A stretch of 63,712 nt of DNA from Candidatus Peribacteria bacterium RIFCSPHIGHO2_01_FULL_51_35 (GTDB lineage: Bacteria; Patescibacteriota; Gracilibacteria; Peribacterales; Peribacteraceae): positions 1-63,712 of the forward strand of contig MFXP01000011.1 of assembly GCA_001787535.1 (NCBI GenBank). Reading direction: 5' to 3'. The translations under genes and the position numbers were made by a program. The notes below the pieces were generated by a model. It worked only from the letters and a program-made list of their open reading frames with translations, was not told the DNA's origin and ran no database searches. Within the stretch, counting starts at the first letter, position 1. Each line of letters begins with the position of its first letter. Below, one piece after another: positions 51,261 through 60,087 of this stretch.

Positions 51261-51698
51261 ATGAAACAGCTAAAAAGAGTCGTTCTGGCCACCGATCATG
51301 CTGGTTTCATGCTGAAAGAAGCGGTGAAAAAGCATTTGATTGCAAAGGGTATCGACGTGATTGATGAAGGAGCGTTCTCGGAAGAACCCGTGGATTATCC
51401 GGAGATTATTCGACGCGGTTGTGCCGTCGTCCTGGAGCAAAACATCCCCGGCATTGTGTTTGGCGGCAGCGGCATCGGCGAGAGCATTGCTGCGAACAAA
51501 GTGCATGGCATACGCGCGGCGCGTTGCTGTTCACAGGAAGACGCCAAACTCTGTCGCGCACATAATGATGCGAATGTTATGAGCTTGGGTGGGCGTGTGC
51601 TCAAGGAAAAGGAAGCACTCGCGATGGTGGATGTGTTTCTCACAACGGAGTTTGAAGGCGGACGGCACTTGAAACGCATTCAAGATTTGGAACCATGA
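51261..51698 (+). CDS. rpiB: ribose-5-phosphate isomerase B
   Basis: 145-residue RpiB. ATDHAGFMLKEAV (Asp-His substrate site), VFGGSGIGESIAANK and the catalytic-loop Cys region ARCCSQEDAKLCRAHNDANV are typical. It interconverts ribose 5-phosphate and ribulose 5-phosphate. Overlaps rpe by ATGA, so the two enzymes of the non-oxidative pentose phosphate branch are coupled. Confidence 0.94.
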   Translation: MKQLKRVVLATDHAGFMLKEAVKKHLIAKGIDVIDEGAFSEEPVDYPEIIRRGCAVVLEQNIPGIVFGGSGIGESIAANKVHGIRAARCCSQEDAKLCRAHNDANVMSLGGRVLKEKEALAMVDVFLTTEFEGGRHLKRIQDLEP

Positions 51699-52330
51699 AG
51701 ATACTTATCACTGCATCCATCTTGGCGGCAGACTTGGGACATCTCCAAGAGGAGATCGAATCCGTGGAAAAAGCGGGAGCGGATTGGATTCAAGTGGATG
51801 TGATGGACGGGCATTTTGTGCCGAACGTCAGTTTTGATGCATCGGATCTCAAAGGCATCCGGACAAAACTTCCCTTGGATATTCATCTGATGGTGACGAA
51901 CCCTGCAGAACGCATTGATGCATTTGTGAACCTGGGTGCAAAGCACATCACGTTCCATGCGGAGGCTGTCCCGAAGGAAAAAGATCAGATCGCTCTTGTG
52001 AAAATGATCCGTGATAAAGGCTGCACCGCAGGCATCGCCATCAACCCCGAGACGCATCAGGATGCCATCCACACGATGGATCTCGACATGGTCCTGTGTA
52101 TGACGGTGCATCCCGGGTTCAGCGGCCAAAAATTTATTGCCGATGTTCTTCCAAAGATGAAAGAAATCCGGCAGCAGCACCCCGATGTCATGATACAAGT
52201 GGACGGCGGCATTGACGAAAAAACTGCTCCGCTCTGCATAGCCGCCGGTGCGACCAATCTTGTATCAGCCAGTGCAATCTTCCAGGCGAAGGACAGAGCG
52301 AAGATGATTGCAAAGCTTCGAGAGACTTAA
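51695..52330 (+). CDS. rpe: ribulose-phosphate 3-epimerase
   Basis: 211-residue TIM-barrel epimerase converting ribulose 5-phosphate to xylulose 5-phosphate. Motifs VDVMDGHFVPN, DIHLMVTNP, VHPGFSGQKF and VDGGIDEKTA carry the metal ligands and catalytic Asp residues. It completes a three-gene carbon block with tpiA and rpiB. Confidence 0.95.
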   Translation: MKILITASILAADLGHLQEEIESVEKAGADWIQVDVMDGHFVPNVSFDASDLKGIRTKLPLDIHLMVTNPAERIDAFVNLGAKHITFHAEAVPKEKDQIALVKMIRDKGCTAGIAINPETHQDAIHTMDLDMVLCMTVHPGFSGQKFIADVLPKMKEIRQQHPDVMIQVDGGIDEKTAPLCIAAGATNLVSASAIFQAKDRAKMIAKLRET

Positions 52331-52331
52331 A

Positions 52332-52429
52332 AAATTGTTATATTGTTACATTGTTATATTGCTCGCAAGCGATGCTGGATCAGTTTGTCATTTTTCTATT
52401 AACAATAGAACAATATAACAATATAACAC
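52332..52429. repeat. word-repeat hairpin, TTGTTATA family, copy 4
   Basis: ATTGTTATATTGTTACATTG and TTATATTGCTCGCAAGCGA on the left, AACAATAGAACAATATAACA and ATATAACACTC on the right, with a 38-base loop. Between rpe and the lipoprotein gene. Confidence 0.87.
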
Positions 52430-52434
52430 TCAGC

Positions 52435-52887
52435 ATGAGAAAGATTGCACTTCTCTTCACAGTATTTTTATTTTTCTCAGCCTGCACATCTGAGTCCGTA
52501 TCGGGAACTCCCATCAAGTTGATTTCTCCCGAGGGAACCGTGCACACCTTCTCCGTGGAAATAGCCGACGATGCTGAAGAGCGGGCGCAGGGGCTTATGC
52601 ACCGGGAATCGATTGCTGAGGATGCAGGTATGCTTTTCCTTTTTGAAGAGCCGCAAGTGCTCTCCTTCTGGATGAAAAATACGTTGATCCCGCTCGATAT
52701 TCTCTTCTTCGATGAAAATGGTTCTTTCGTCTCCTCTGCAACCATGGTTCCCTGCGAAAAGGATCCTTGTCCGCTTACATCATCAAAAATACCTGCCAGT
52801 GCGGCGCTGGAAGTTCGTGCGGGAACGGCGAAAAAACTCGGCGTGACGAAAGGCTGGCAGTACGCGGACCCCAGGATGAAGCGGTGA
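52435..52887 (+). CDS. DUF192 lipoprotein
   Basis: 150 residues from ATG 52435. A lipoprotein signal (KIALLFTVFLFFSACTS, lipid-linked Cys near residue 17) is followed by a DUF192 domain: EERAQGLMHRESIAEDAGML, SFWMKNTLIPLDILFF and the C-terminal VRAGTAKKLG. The role of DUF192 is not established. I start at MRKIALLF; a longer frame reads through the word repeat. Confidence 0.85.
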   Translation: MRKIALLFTVFLFFSACTSESVSGTPIKLISPEGTVHTFSVEIADDAEERAQGLMHRESIAEDAGMLFLFEEPQVLSFWMKNTLIPLDILFFDENGSFVSSATMVPCEKDPCPLTSSKIPASAALEVRAGTAKKLGVTKGWQYADPRMKR

Positions 52888-53808
52888 TTATCTGCGCCCT
52901 TTTTTTGCAGTTTGCTGCGGTTGTTTGTTTTGATAAACGCTCTTTAAAAATTTAAATGCGGCAGGATCTCTTTGTGTAACAAGTGCTGGCGGATATTTGT
53001 CATTCTTTCCGAAAGAAAACTGCGAAAGCATTGCCCAGTATTCATTAATGTCGTGCATTTGGCGTGACAAATCGCGATCAGCATCCCATGCCATTCGGCC
53101 ATTCTGATGGCAGCGCTTCCATTCTTCGTGCTGTTCTGGGCTGAAGCCTAAGTTCATTATGGCATGGGCAAATTCATGGTAACAAACATTCTGCCCATAA
53201 AAGCGATTACCGGGGAGATTCAGCAAATTTGCTTCACATACTGCAGTAACGACTTGCCCTTTTACGGCACCTAGCCCTCGAACTCTGTCATATGGTTCTC
53301 CGCTGAGAGAAATTTTCCCTTGCCACTGTCTGAATTCGGGGAGTGTTGTAATGGAATCTGTCTTCGGAACAATAGCAATTTGAGCGACGTTTCCAGCTTC
53401 TTCAGAGCCTTCTGGAGAAAGGCGTGCAATAATTTCTGGATCCGCTTCCTTTAGCATCATTTCAACTGCATTTACTGCGTTTTTTATCGCTTGCTTGTGA
53501 ACAGTCTGCGGTGCTTTAACGAGTATGCCTTGTGAGGTTATCTCACTTTGAGTGTAGTAATTTTTTTGCCAATCTACAGCTTCAACTGGCCATTCTTTTT
53601 TTTCTTTGGAAGCGCCTTTTGCTGGAGCCTTCCTTTCTGCTGCTCTACTGGCATTTGCTGCACCTACTCCAAAAGCCAATAATCCTGCCGCTCCCACCCG
53701 AATCATTTGGCGGCGGCTCATTTCAACATTATCCAAAAAAGGAGGTGCCTGCTTATCTGCAGCATTCTCTTGGAGTTCTCCTTCCATGGGATGGGATTCT
53801 TCATCCAT
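52888..53808 (-). CDS. putative Tat-exported zinc metalloprotease
   Basis: 306 residues. A hydrophobic segment preceded by SRRQM (MSRRQMIRVGAAGLLAFGVG, residues 30-49) resembles a Tat signal. The zinc motif is YHEFAHAIMNLG (HExxH), with a likely third ligand in INEYWAMLSQFSF; this spacing recalls the catalytic domain of anthrax lethal factor-type zincins. The first 28 residues are acidic and would be cytosolic. The substrate is unknown. Its ATG is eight bases after a TAACAT -10 box (TTGACA-N17-TAACAT). Confidence 0.72.
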   Translation of the reverse strand: MDEESHPMEGELQENAADKQAPPFLDNVEMSRRQMIRVGAAGLLAFGVGAANASRAAERKAPAKGASKEKKEWPVEAVDWQKNYYTQSEITSQGILVKAPQTVHKQAIKNAVNAVEMMLKEADPEIIARLSPEGSEEAGNVAQIAIVPKTDSITTLPEFRQWQGKISLSGEPYDRVRGLGAVKGQVVTAVCEANLLNLPGNRFYGQNVCYHEFAHAIMNLGFSPEQHEEWKRCHQNGRMAWDADRDLSRQMHDINEYWAMLSQFSFGKNDKYPPALVTQRDPAAFKFLKSVYQNKQPQQTAKKGRR

Positions 53809-53816
53809 AGAACAAA

Positions 53817-53845
53817 ATGTTACATTACATTCAAAGGGCTGTCAA
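53817..53845 (-). promoter_or_regulatory. promoter of the zinc protease gene
   Basis: Minus strand perfect TTGACA (53840-53845), 17 bases, TAACAT (53817-53822), then eight bases to the ATG at 53808: another likely leaderless message. Confidence 0.65.
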
Positions 53846-53863
53846 TTATTCTGTACACATTAC

Positions 53864-56800
53864 CTATTTCTTGCGGCGTCTTCGCATCCAACCCAGACCC
53901 GCCGCCGCACCGGCCGCCATCGCGACGACGGCTGCGGGACCGGTGTCATCCAATGGTCGATCCAAGGGAATGGGAATGACGGAAGCAACGGGGGGTTCTC
54001 TGTAGAGGGGAGGACCTTGCGGAGTCGGCAATGGGAACTCGGGCATGCCGGGCAGGAGCGGCAGCGGAATAATGTCCGAAGGCGGCTCGGCGGCAAAACT
54101 TTCCCTGCGGCACATACTGTTGCAGCCATCACCGTTTTGGCGGTTGGCGTCATCGCACTGTTCGGAAGAATCCAGCACGTTGTCGCCGCAGCGCGCGTTG
54201 GAACAATTGGTGCGACAGCGGTTGGGCAATTGATCACTGTTTGCATCGCCGTTGTCACACTCTTCTCCCGAGTCGACGGTTCCATTGCCGCAGAAGAGCG
54301 AGAAGAAGCGGCAGTCCTCTCCACAGCGGTACGGAAGATTCCTGTCGTGGAGCGAGGGTTCGCACTGCTCACCTTGCATCTTCTGGAGGACGCCGTCGCC
54401 GCAGCGGCCAAGTTCCAGCAAGCATTTGGAGGAGCAGCCATCGAAGTCGCGGCTGTTGCCGTCGTCACATTCTTCACCTCTGGTCATTGCGCCGTCACCG
54501 CAACGCGGTTGTACGCCGGGTTCCAACGCGCACCGTCCGGAGCAGCCGTCGCCGTCGCGCAGGTTGCCATCATCACAGCTTTCCCCGGCGGTCTTCACGC
54601 CATCGCCGCAGAGGTTATTCACGAACTGACAACTTGGGGAGCAGCCGTCGGCGGCGCTCGCGTTGCCATCATCACACTGCTCTCCTGCCTGCACTCTGCC
54701 GTCGCCACAACCCGGCCGCTCGTTCTGGCATCCCGCCGCGCATCCATCGCCGTCGAAGTTGTTGCCATCGTCGCAATCTTCTCCCGCGGTCACCACAAAG
54801 TCACCGCAGCGCGGCGTTGTCGTGACGGTACAGAAGTTGCACCCGTCGCCTGTAAACACGTTGCCGTCATCGCACTGTTCACCTGCCTGCAGAATGGCAT
54901 CGCCACAGCGGCCGGTTTCCCTCTGACACGTGAAGGAGCAGCCATCCAGATCGCGCACATTGCCATCATCACACGCTTCCCCGGCAGTCACGATGTTGTC
55001 ACCGCAGCGCGGGTTTGTCGTAATCAGTCTGCAACGGTTATCGCAACCGTCACGGTCGAACAAGTTTCCATCGTCGCACTGTTCGCCGGCATCCAACCGA
55101 CCGTCTCCGCAGCGCGGTGTTGTCACCGTGCGGCAACCGGAAGAACAGCTGTCATTATCGCGTATGTTGCCATCGTCGCACTGTTCACCCGCGTCGATCC
55201 TGCCGTCGCCACAGACGGGACGGGAGCTGACACTGGAGGATCGGCTCGATGAGAGCGGAGTGGATGACTGGAATATTTGTACGCTGGATCCTCCCGAAGA
55301 TGCTTTGCTAGAACTCTTGCTGGAACCGGTGGAACTTGCGGAAGAGCCCGGAGGCGGGGGCGGAGTAGTACCGCCGGAACTGCCTCCCGAGCTGCGCGAT
55401 GAGCTGAGGCTGGAACTCTGGGAACTTTCGCTGGAACCAACAGAGGATCGTGAAGAAGAACTCACAGAAGAACCCACGGAACCCGGAGTGGATGACACGC
55501 CGGAGCTCTTCGAAGAAGCAATACAAGCGGATGGGAAACAAGCGATGAGTCCCGGTTCACACACGTTATTGATACATTCGACATCACGACATTTTTTTGC
55601 ACAAGAACCATCCCCTTGGAGTTCGCAGGGTCCCGGACACACGGGTTTGCAATCTCTATCCGTCACGCATCGTGGTGCAGAGGAGGACGAGAACGAACTG
55701 CTTCTACTACTGCTGCTGGAACTACTCGTGGACGAACGGCTGTTGGAGAGTGAGGACGATGATCTGCTGCTGAACGAACTGAGAGAACTCGACCGCACGG
55801 AACCAATGGAACTGCCCGAAGGTGTGGGAGGAGGTGGCGGTTGAGGATTCGGTGGTGGCGGCGTTGGTGCGGGTGGGGGAGTGATGCCACCGTCGCCGCC
55901 TTGGGCTCCTCCCTGTGCGCCGCCAAGAGCACCGCCCAAACCTCCACCACCACCTCCCGGAGGACCTCCGCCGCCACCCGGGCCGGGGCCACCGCCTCCA
56001 CCCGGACCGGGGCCACCGTCCGGCGCAGGACAATGTGCAACAATTGCTTTTGCACGACAGCACTCAACATTTTTTCCGCATTCCGCTGCGACGAGCCCCC
56101 CCCTACAATCATCAAAAAAATCAGCAGCTCTTATTCCGGCGGCTTCATCCACCAAACAGCCACAGATGCCTTCCACAACACAAGCTTGGTTGGCTCCGCA
56201 TTTTCCTGCAAAATGCAGAAAAAGTGCGGGACGATCTCTGGCGGCGGGGCATTTAAGTTCACATACTTCCGTTACTCTTCCTTTAAGATCCGGATCACCC
56301 GCAAACAACTCTCTGACTTCCTGAGGTGCTGCACAGATCTCACACTTTGCTACTTCTCCTACCATTTTCAAAACAAGTCTTTTTCCATCTGCATCTTTTT
56401 GTGGGCAAAGGCATGCCTTACCTGCATTGAGTCCAGCATCAGGATGTGCCGGAGGCCCCACAGGAAGGGGCAGTTCTTTCAATGGTAGCTCGCATTCCAG
56501 AACTTGGCAGCCATCTCGGGAATCCACCGGATCTTTTATGAGGTAGCCCAGCTTGTCCTTTAGTGCTTTTTCGTCGAGCACCGGACAGCACGCATCTTCG
56601 ACTTTGCCGGCCATGCGTTCCAGATGACCCGCAACAAGAGGCCGAACCTTTTTGGGTTTTTCTTTTGTGCTTATACATACGGGAGCGCTGCAAGTGTCAG
56701 GTATCTTTGGAGGAACAACCTTACTTGGGATTTTGTCCGGGGGGAAAGGCGGTGTTTCCATCGTAAAGCCCAGTCGCCCATAAATTACTTTTAAGTCATT

Positions 56801-59113
56801 AAAGAAAGCAGGACAAGCAATGGCGACGCACATGGTGGTCTTAGATGGATCCGCTTTTCCAGCCATCATTGCATCTAAAACTTTTTCAAACACACCCTTT
56901 ATTTTTTCAGTATCAGTGCCCTTGGCGGCCTCCGATGCAACTGCTTTATCCAAAGCATCTTTTTTGGCAGCCGCTGCAGCCACACTTTTTTCAGCGGCCG
57001 CTGCCGCTTCCTCTGCAGCCTTTTTAGCCGCAGCAAAAGCATCCTCTGCTGCTTTTGCCGCAGCAGTTTTTTTGACAACATCTTCTTCTGCAGTTGCCAA
57101 AGCTTTCTTGGAAGCCTCATGAGCAGCTGTCGCCTTCGTAACTGCAAATTTGGACGGACCAAGGATTATATTTAAGGCATCCTCCGCAGTGCGCAGAGCC
57201 AGTTGCGCATTCGCGACAGCTGTTTGAGCGGCAAATTGCAAAGCAGGAGGTGCATTTTTTAAAGCCGCTTCCGCTGCAGCAAGAGCTTGCTTCGCAAGAT
57301 CCACAGCCCTTGCTGCGGGGGTTAATGCGAGAAGATTGGCGAGGTCACGCTCTGCAGCAGCTTTTGCCGCAGCAGCCTTTGTTACCTCTGCCCGCAAAGG
57401 AGCAACTTTCGCAATTGCAGTATCTCTAGCCTTCGCCAGTTTCTCTGCATTCTCTTTAGCAATTTCCGCAGCTTTATTTTTTTCTTCCACCTCTTTTGCG
57501 GTTACGGTTTTCCCTGCTGCTTTTGCAGCATCTGCTGCTTTTTGTATCGCTGCGGGAACGCCAGGTGATTCTGCAACGCTTTTTCCCACACCGGGAGGTA
57601 AGCCGGCATCTTTTGCAGCTGCTTCCACCATATCTGCAAAGTTCCCTTCCTTAAATTCCCCGCCCGGACATTCACATGTGCACATTTCGCCCGCAGCCAT
57701 TGCCTTCTTTGGCGTACCGCCCATTGCTATACAAGCTTCTTTTGTCACCTCTTTTACAGGAGTTACTACCGGACCCCCTTGTGCTCTCAACGTAGATTTA
57801 TTAATAGCAGCAGTTGTTCCTGATGCCTCCGTCACACGTAATACGTCGCACACTTCCGAATCTTTCCACGGTTGATAGTCATTCGGATCCAAAGGTGAAC
57901 CGAGAGGCAGTACATCTGAGCAGTCTTTGCAATAACAAACCGGATCGGTTTTATCTGCAAATCCATCCGGAGGAACGTTGTCATCTTTGTCATTATTGCT
58001 GCACTGAGGGAATTTGCATTTTGTTGTGCAGCAGCGATCCGATCCTTCTGCAGAGCATGTTTCTGAACCGTTATCTGCGCCTTCATCGCATTCTTCGGGA
58101 CTTTCTATTGTGCCATTGCCGCAGGTGTCAGAGCATTGCAGCGGGCCGTCAGTCAAACTTCCCTGACTGTTATCGAAAGGAGAATCAAGATCGCCAAGAT
58201 CTACACATGTATCTTCGGTAGAGAGGCTACTCGTGAGACAACAAAAACCAATTTTTTCTTGGAACCCGAGAACGAACGTAAAGCCACTAGGTTTGCAGAA
58301 TTCCTCGCAAGCATTGGTGCTTGTTTTTCCGCCCCTGCTTTCACATGTCTCACCTTGTCCCAGCTGCGCTGGCTCACAGAAAGGATTTTGGCTCTGGCGG
58401 TTGCAGACGAAGCAGTCACTTCCTCCGCCAGGAGGTGGAGGTGGGGGTTCGGGTGGTGGTTGAGGAGGCGGTTGTGGGTTAGGTTGGGGAGGAGGTTGGG
58501 GAGGCGGCTGCGGGGGTGGCTGAGGATTTGGTTGAGGCGGAGGCTGAGGATTTGGCTGCGGGGGTGGCTGAGGATTTGGTTGAGGTGGTGGAGTGCCACC
58601 TCCTCCTATCGGAATAACTACATTCTGTACGAAAGCATTGCACGATCCGCATGACTCTTGCGCGCCGCAGACGTTTGCCAAAGCAGCGGTAATAGCCTCT
58701 TCGCTTCCCGCTCCTAGCGCTCCCTGGACTGAGTTTCTCCAATTGTCCAGATTCGTTTTTGCCGCGTTATATTCCTCTATCGTTCCATTATCGGCAATGA
58801 TAACAGCCATGATATCTATCAATTCTTTTTCCTTTTTTATACAGCAGAAAGTAGGCGTAGATGCACTGACAGGATTATTGTTGCAGTCCTGCTTTGAGAA
58901 ATCGCACTGGCAGGCCTGAAGGGTTTCTCCTGTGTCCGGATCTGTAATCTCCTCGCACTTGGTAATATTGTGGCAATCACCAGCCTGTCCTGACTGTGCA
59001 AGGGGCGCTTGTATTGGTTGCTTAGGAAAATATTTTTCTCCCAAAAAGAAGGCCGCTACAAAGACAGCAAGAGCCGCAATGGCCAGCTGTGTGATGTAGT
59101 TGCGGGATCCCAT
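53864..59113 (-). CDS. giant cysteine-rich surface protein with DUF4215 repeats and sorting tail
   Basis: About 1749 residues from ATG 59113. N-terminal membrane segment (YITQLAIAALAVFVAAFFLG), Cys-rich region, a Pro/Gln linker near 171-228, further Cys-rich domains, an Ala-rich coiled coil (about 518-744), more Cys domains, Gly/Pro and Ser-rich linkers, then about eleven DUF4215 repeats (pattern CGDGxxxxGEQCDDGN, about 1299-1644). The C-terminus is PLDDTG, a hydrophobic helix and RRRRKK, like a sortase signal with LDDTG in place of LPxTG. Probably a wall-attached, disulfide-stabilised fibre. Function unknown. Confidence 0.85.
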   Translation of the reverse strand: MGSRNYITQLAIAALAVFVAAFFLGEKYFPKQPIQAPLAQSGQAGDCHNITKCEEITDPDTGETLQACQCDFSKQDCNNNPVSASTPTFCCIKKEKELIDIMAVIIADNGTIEEYNAAKTNLDNWRNSVQGALGAGSEEAITAALANVCGAQESCGSCNAFVQNVVIPIGGGGTPPPQPNPQPPPQPNPQPPPQPNPQPPPQPPPQPPPQPNPQPPPQPPPEPPPPPPGGGSDCFVCNRQSQNPFCEPAQLGQGETCESRGGKTSTNACEEFCKPSGFTFVLGFQEKIGFCCLTSSLSTEDTCVDLGDLDSPFDNSQGSLTDGPLQCSDTCGNGTIESPEECDEGADNGSETCSAEGSDRCCTTKCKFPQCSNNDKDDNVPPDGFADKTDPVCYCKDCSDVLPLGSPLDPNDYQPWKDSEVCDVLRVTEASGTTAAINKSTLRAQGGPVVTPVKEVTKEACIAMGGTPKKAMAAGEMCTCECPGGEFKEGNFADMVEAAAKDAGLPPGVGKSVAESPGVPAAIQKAADAAKAAGKTVTAKEVEEKNKAAEIAKENAEKLAKARDTAIAKVAPLRAEVTKAAAAKAAAERDLANLLALTPAARAVDLAKQALAAAEAALKNAPPALQFAAQTAVANAQLALRTAEDALNIILGPSKFAVTKATAAHEASKKALATAEEDVVKKTAAAKAAEDAFAAAKKAAEEAAAAAEKSVAAAAAKKDALDKAVASEAAKGTDTEKIKGVFEKVLDAMMAGKADPSKTTMCVAIACPAFFNDLKVIYGRLGFTMETPPFPPDKIPSKVVPPKIPDTCSAPVCISTKEKPKKVRPLVAGHLERMAGKVEDACCPVLDEKALKDKLGYLIKDPVDSRDGCQVLECELPLKELPLPVGPPAHPDAGLNAGKACLCPQKDADGKRLVLKMVGEVAKCEICAAPQEVRELFAGDPDLKGRVTEVCELKCPAARDRPALFLHFAGKCGANQACVVEGICGCLVDEAAGIRAADFFDDCRGGLVAAECGKNVECCRAKAIVAHCPAPDGGPGPGGGGGPGPGGGGGPPGGGGGGLGGALGGAQGGAQGGDGGITPPPAPTPPPPNPQPPPPPTPSGSSIGSVRSSSLSSFSSRSSSSLSNSRSSTSSSSSSSRSSSFSSSSAPRCVTDRDCKPVCPGPCELQGDGSCAKKCRDVECINNVCEPGLIACFPSACIASSKSSGVSSTPGSVGSSVSSSSRSSVGSSESSQSSSLSSSRSSGGSSGGTTPPPPPGSSASSTGSSKSSSKASSGGSSVQIFQSSTPLSSSRSSSVSSRPVCGDGRIDAGEQCDDGNIRDNDSCSSGCRTVTTPRCGDGRLDAGEQCDDGNLFDRDGCDNRCRLITTNPRCGDNIVTAGEACDDGNVRDLDGCSFTCQRETGRCGDAILQAGEQCDDGNVFTGDGCNFCTVTTTPRCGDFVVTAGEDCDDGNNFDGDGCAAGCQNERPGCGDGRVQAGEQCDDGNASAADGCSPSCQFVNNLCGDGVKTAGESCDDGNLRDGDGCSGRCALEPGVQPRCGDGAMTRGEECDDGNSRDFDGCSSKCLLELGRCGDGVLQKMQGEQCEPSLHDRNLPYRCGEDCRFFSLFCGNGTVDSGEECDNGDANSDQLPNRCRTNCSNARCGDNVLDSSEQCDDANRQNGDGCNSMCRRESFAAEPPSDIIPLPLLPGMPEFPLPTPQGPPLYREPPVASVIPIPLDRPLDDTGPAAVVAMAAGAAAGLGWMRRRRKK

Positions 59114-59271
59114 AAGGATAATCTTCGCAACACTACCAAATTGACTTCCAAAGAGACATGACTCTCTGCTTGCTACAGAGGATGTTCTCTTGTCTTCTAG
59201 TAAATGAAGGATGCTGTGCGTCAAGTGTCTCGCTTTGCGGGTATCGGCGGGTTCCCGTACGCTACGCGTGC

Positions 59272-60012
59272 ATGTCGCGTGGACATAAAGTTTGGCTCGT
59301 TATTTTTCTTCTTCTCCTGGTGGCTGCCGGCGTGGGATTGTACCTCTACCGTTCCGGATATTTTGTGCCAGCACCTGTTCCGCCGGAAGAGCAGGTCATT
59401 GCGCCGGAGATTACGAGCACGGCGGAGATCGAACAGTACACCGGAGGGAAGGCAATTCCTGTCGCCGACCCTTCACGAACAGTGCCGCCCATTGATCCCG
59501 ATGATCATATCCGCGGCTCTGCAAATGCGGAGATCAGCATGGTGGAATACACGAACGTGAACAATCCCTATGCCTCACTCATCCATGCGGATCTCATTAA
59601 AATTCTTGCAGCGAACGATGACGTGAACTGGGTGTTTCGACAGTATCCGCGGACATCGAATGCAGCGGATTTGCTTGCGGCAGAAGCCACAGAATGCGTT
59701 GCTTCCGTCTCGGGCAATGATGTCTTTTGGCGTTACTTGGACGCACTGCTCGTGCGCAAGAATTTTTCCAGAGAAACATTGCTCAGTACGGGCATTGGTG
59801 TGGGTGTAAGCCGCACAGAATTTGAATCATGCTTGAATGACGGCACCAAGAGAGATTATGTGATCTTGGATAAGCGCGATGCTCAGGTGAAGGGGAAGAT
59901 TTTTGTCACGCCGACGTTCGTCTTCATCGACAATCGGACAGGAGAGACGCGCATCGCAGAGGGGTTGAACACCTCTGCGTATTTCCAGGAGATCATCCGT
60001 GTGATGCGATAG
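59272..60012 (+). CDS. DsbA/thioredoxin-fold protein lacking its CxxC
   Basis: 246 residues from ATG 59272. An N-terminal membrane anchor (VWLVIFLLLLVAAGVGLYLY) precedes a DsbA-like fold: ISMVEYTNVNNPYASLIHADL, VNWVFRQYPRT, ATECVASVSGNDVFWRYLDAL and the cis-Pro loop VTPTFVFID. Where family members have CPxC the sequence reads NPYA, so both catalytic cysteines are gone. It cannot act as a thiol oxidase by the usual mechanism; a binding or chaperone role is inferred. It sits between two genes for cysteine-rich secreted proteins. Confidence 0.83.
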   Translation: MSRGHKVWLVIFLLLLVAAGVGLYLYRSGYFVPAPVPPEEQVIAPEITSTAEIEQYTGGKAIPVADPSRTVPPIDPDDHIRGSANAEISMVEYTNVNNPYASLIHADLIKILAANDDVNWVFRQYPRTSNAADLLAAEATECVASVSGNDVFWRYLDALLVRKNFSRETLLSTGIGVGVSRTEFESCLNDGTKRDYVILDKRDAQVKGKIFVTPTFVFIDNRTGETRIAEGLNTSAYFQEIIRVMR

Positions 60013-60015
60013 CGA

Positions 60016-60087
60016 GACGTAAGACTCAAGATGTAAGACATAAGACGAATATATTTTTCTTGTGTCTTGCGTCTTATGTCTTTTTTC
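60016..60087. repeat. word-repeat hairpin, TAAGACT family, copy 2
   Basis: ACGTAAGACTCAAGATGTAA and GACATAAGACG on the left, TGTGTCTTGCGTCTTATGTC on the right, with a 15-base T-rich loop. Lies between the convergent Dsb-like and Cys-rich protein genes; its right edge touches the stop codon of the latter. Confidence 0.83.

Noticed and set aside
19658-52429. CRISPR array suggested by regularly repeated words
   Set aside because: Words are tandem without spacers, arms are inverted, and no cas genes are present.
53606-55252. 548-codon open frame on the plus strand opposite the DUF4215 repeats
   Set aside because: It is the complement of the repetitive Cys-rich gene, rich in Ala/Val/Arg by mirror effect, with no domain. 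The minus-strand frame has repeats and signals that make sense.
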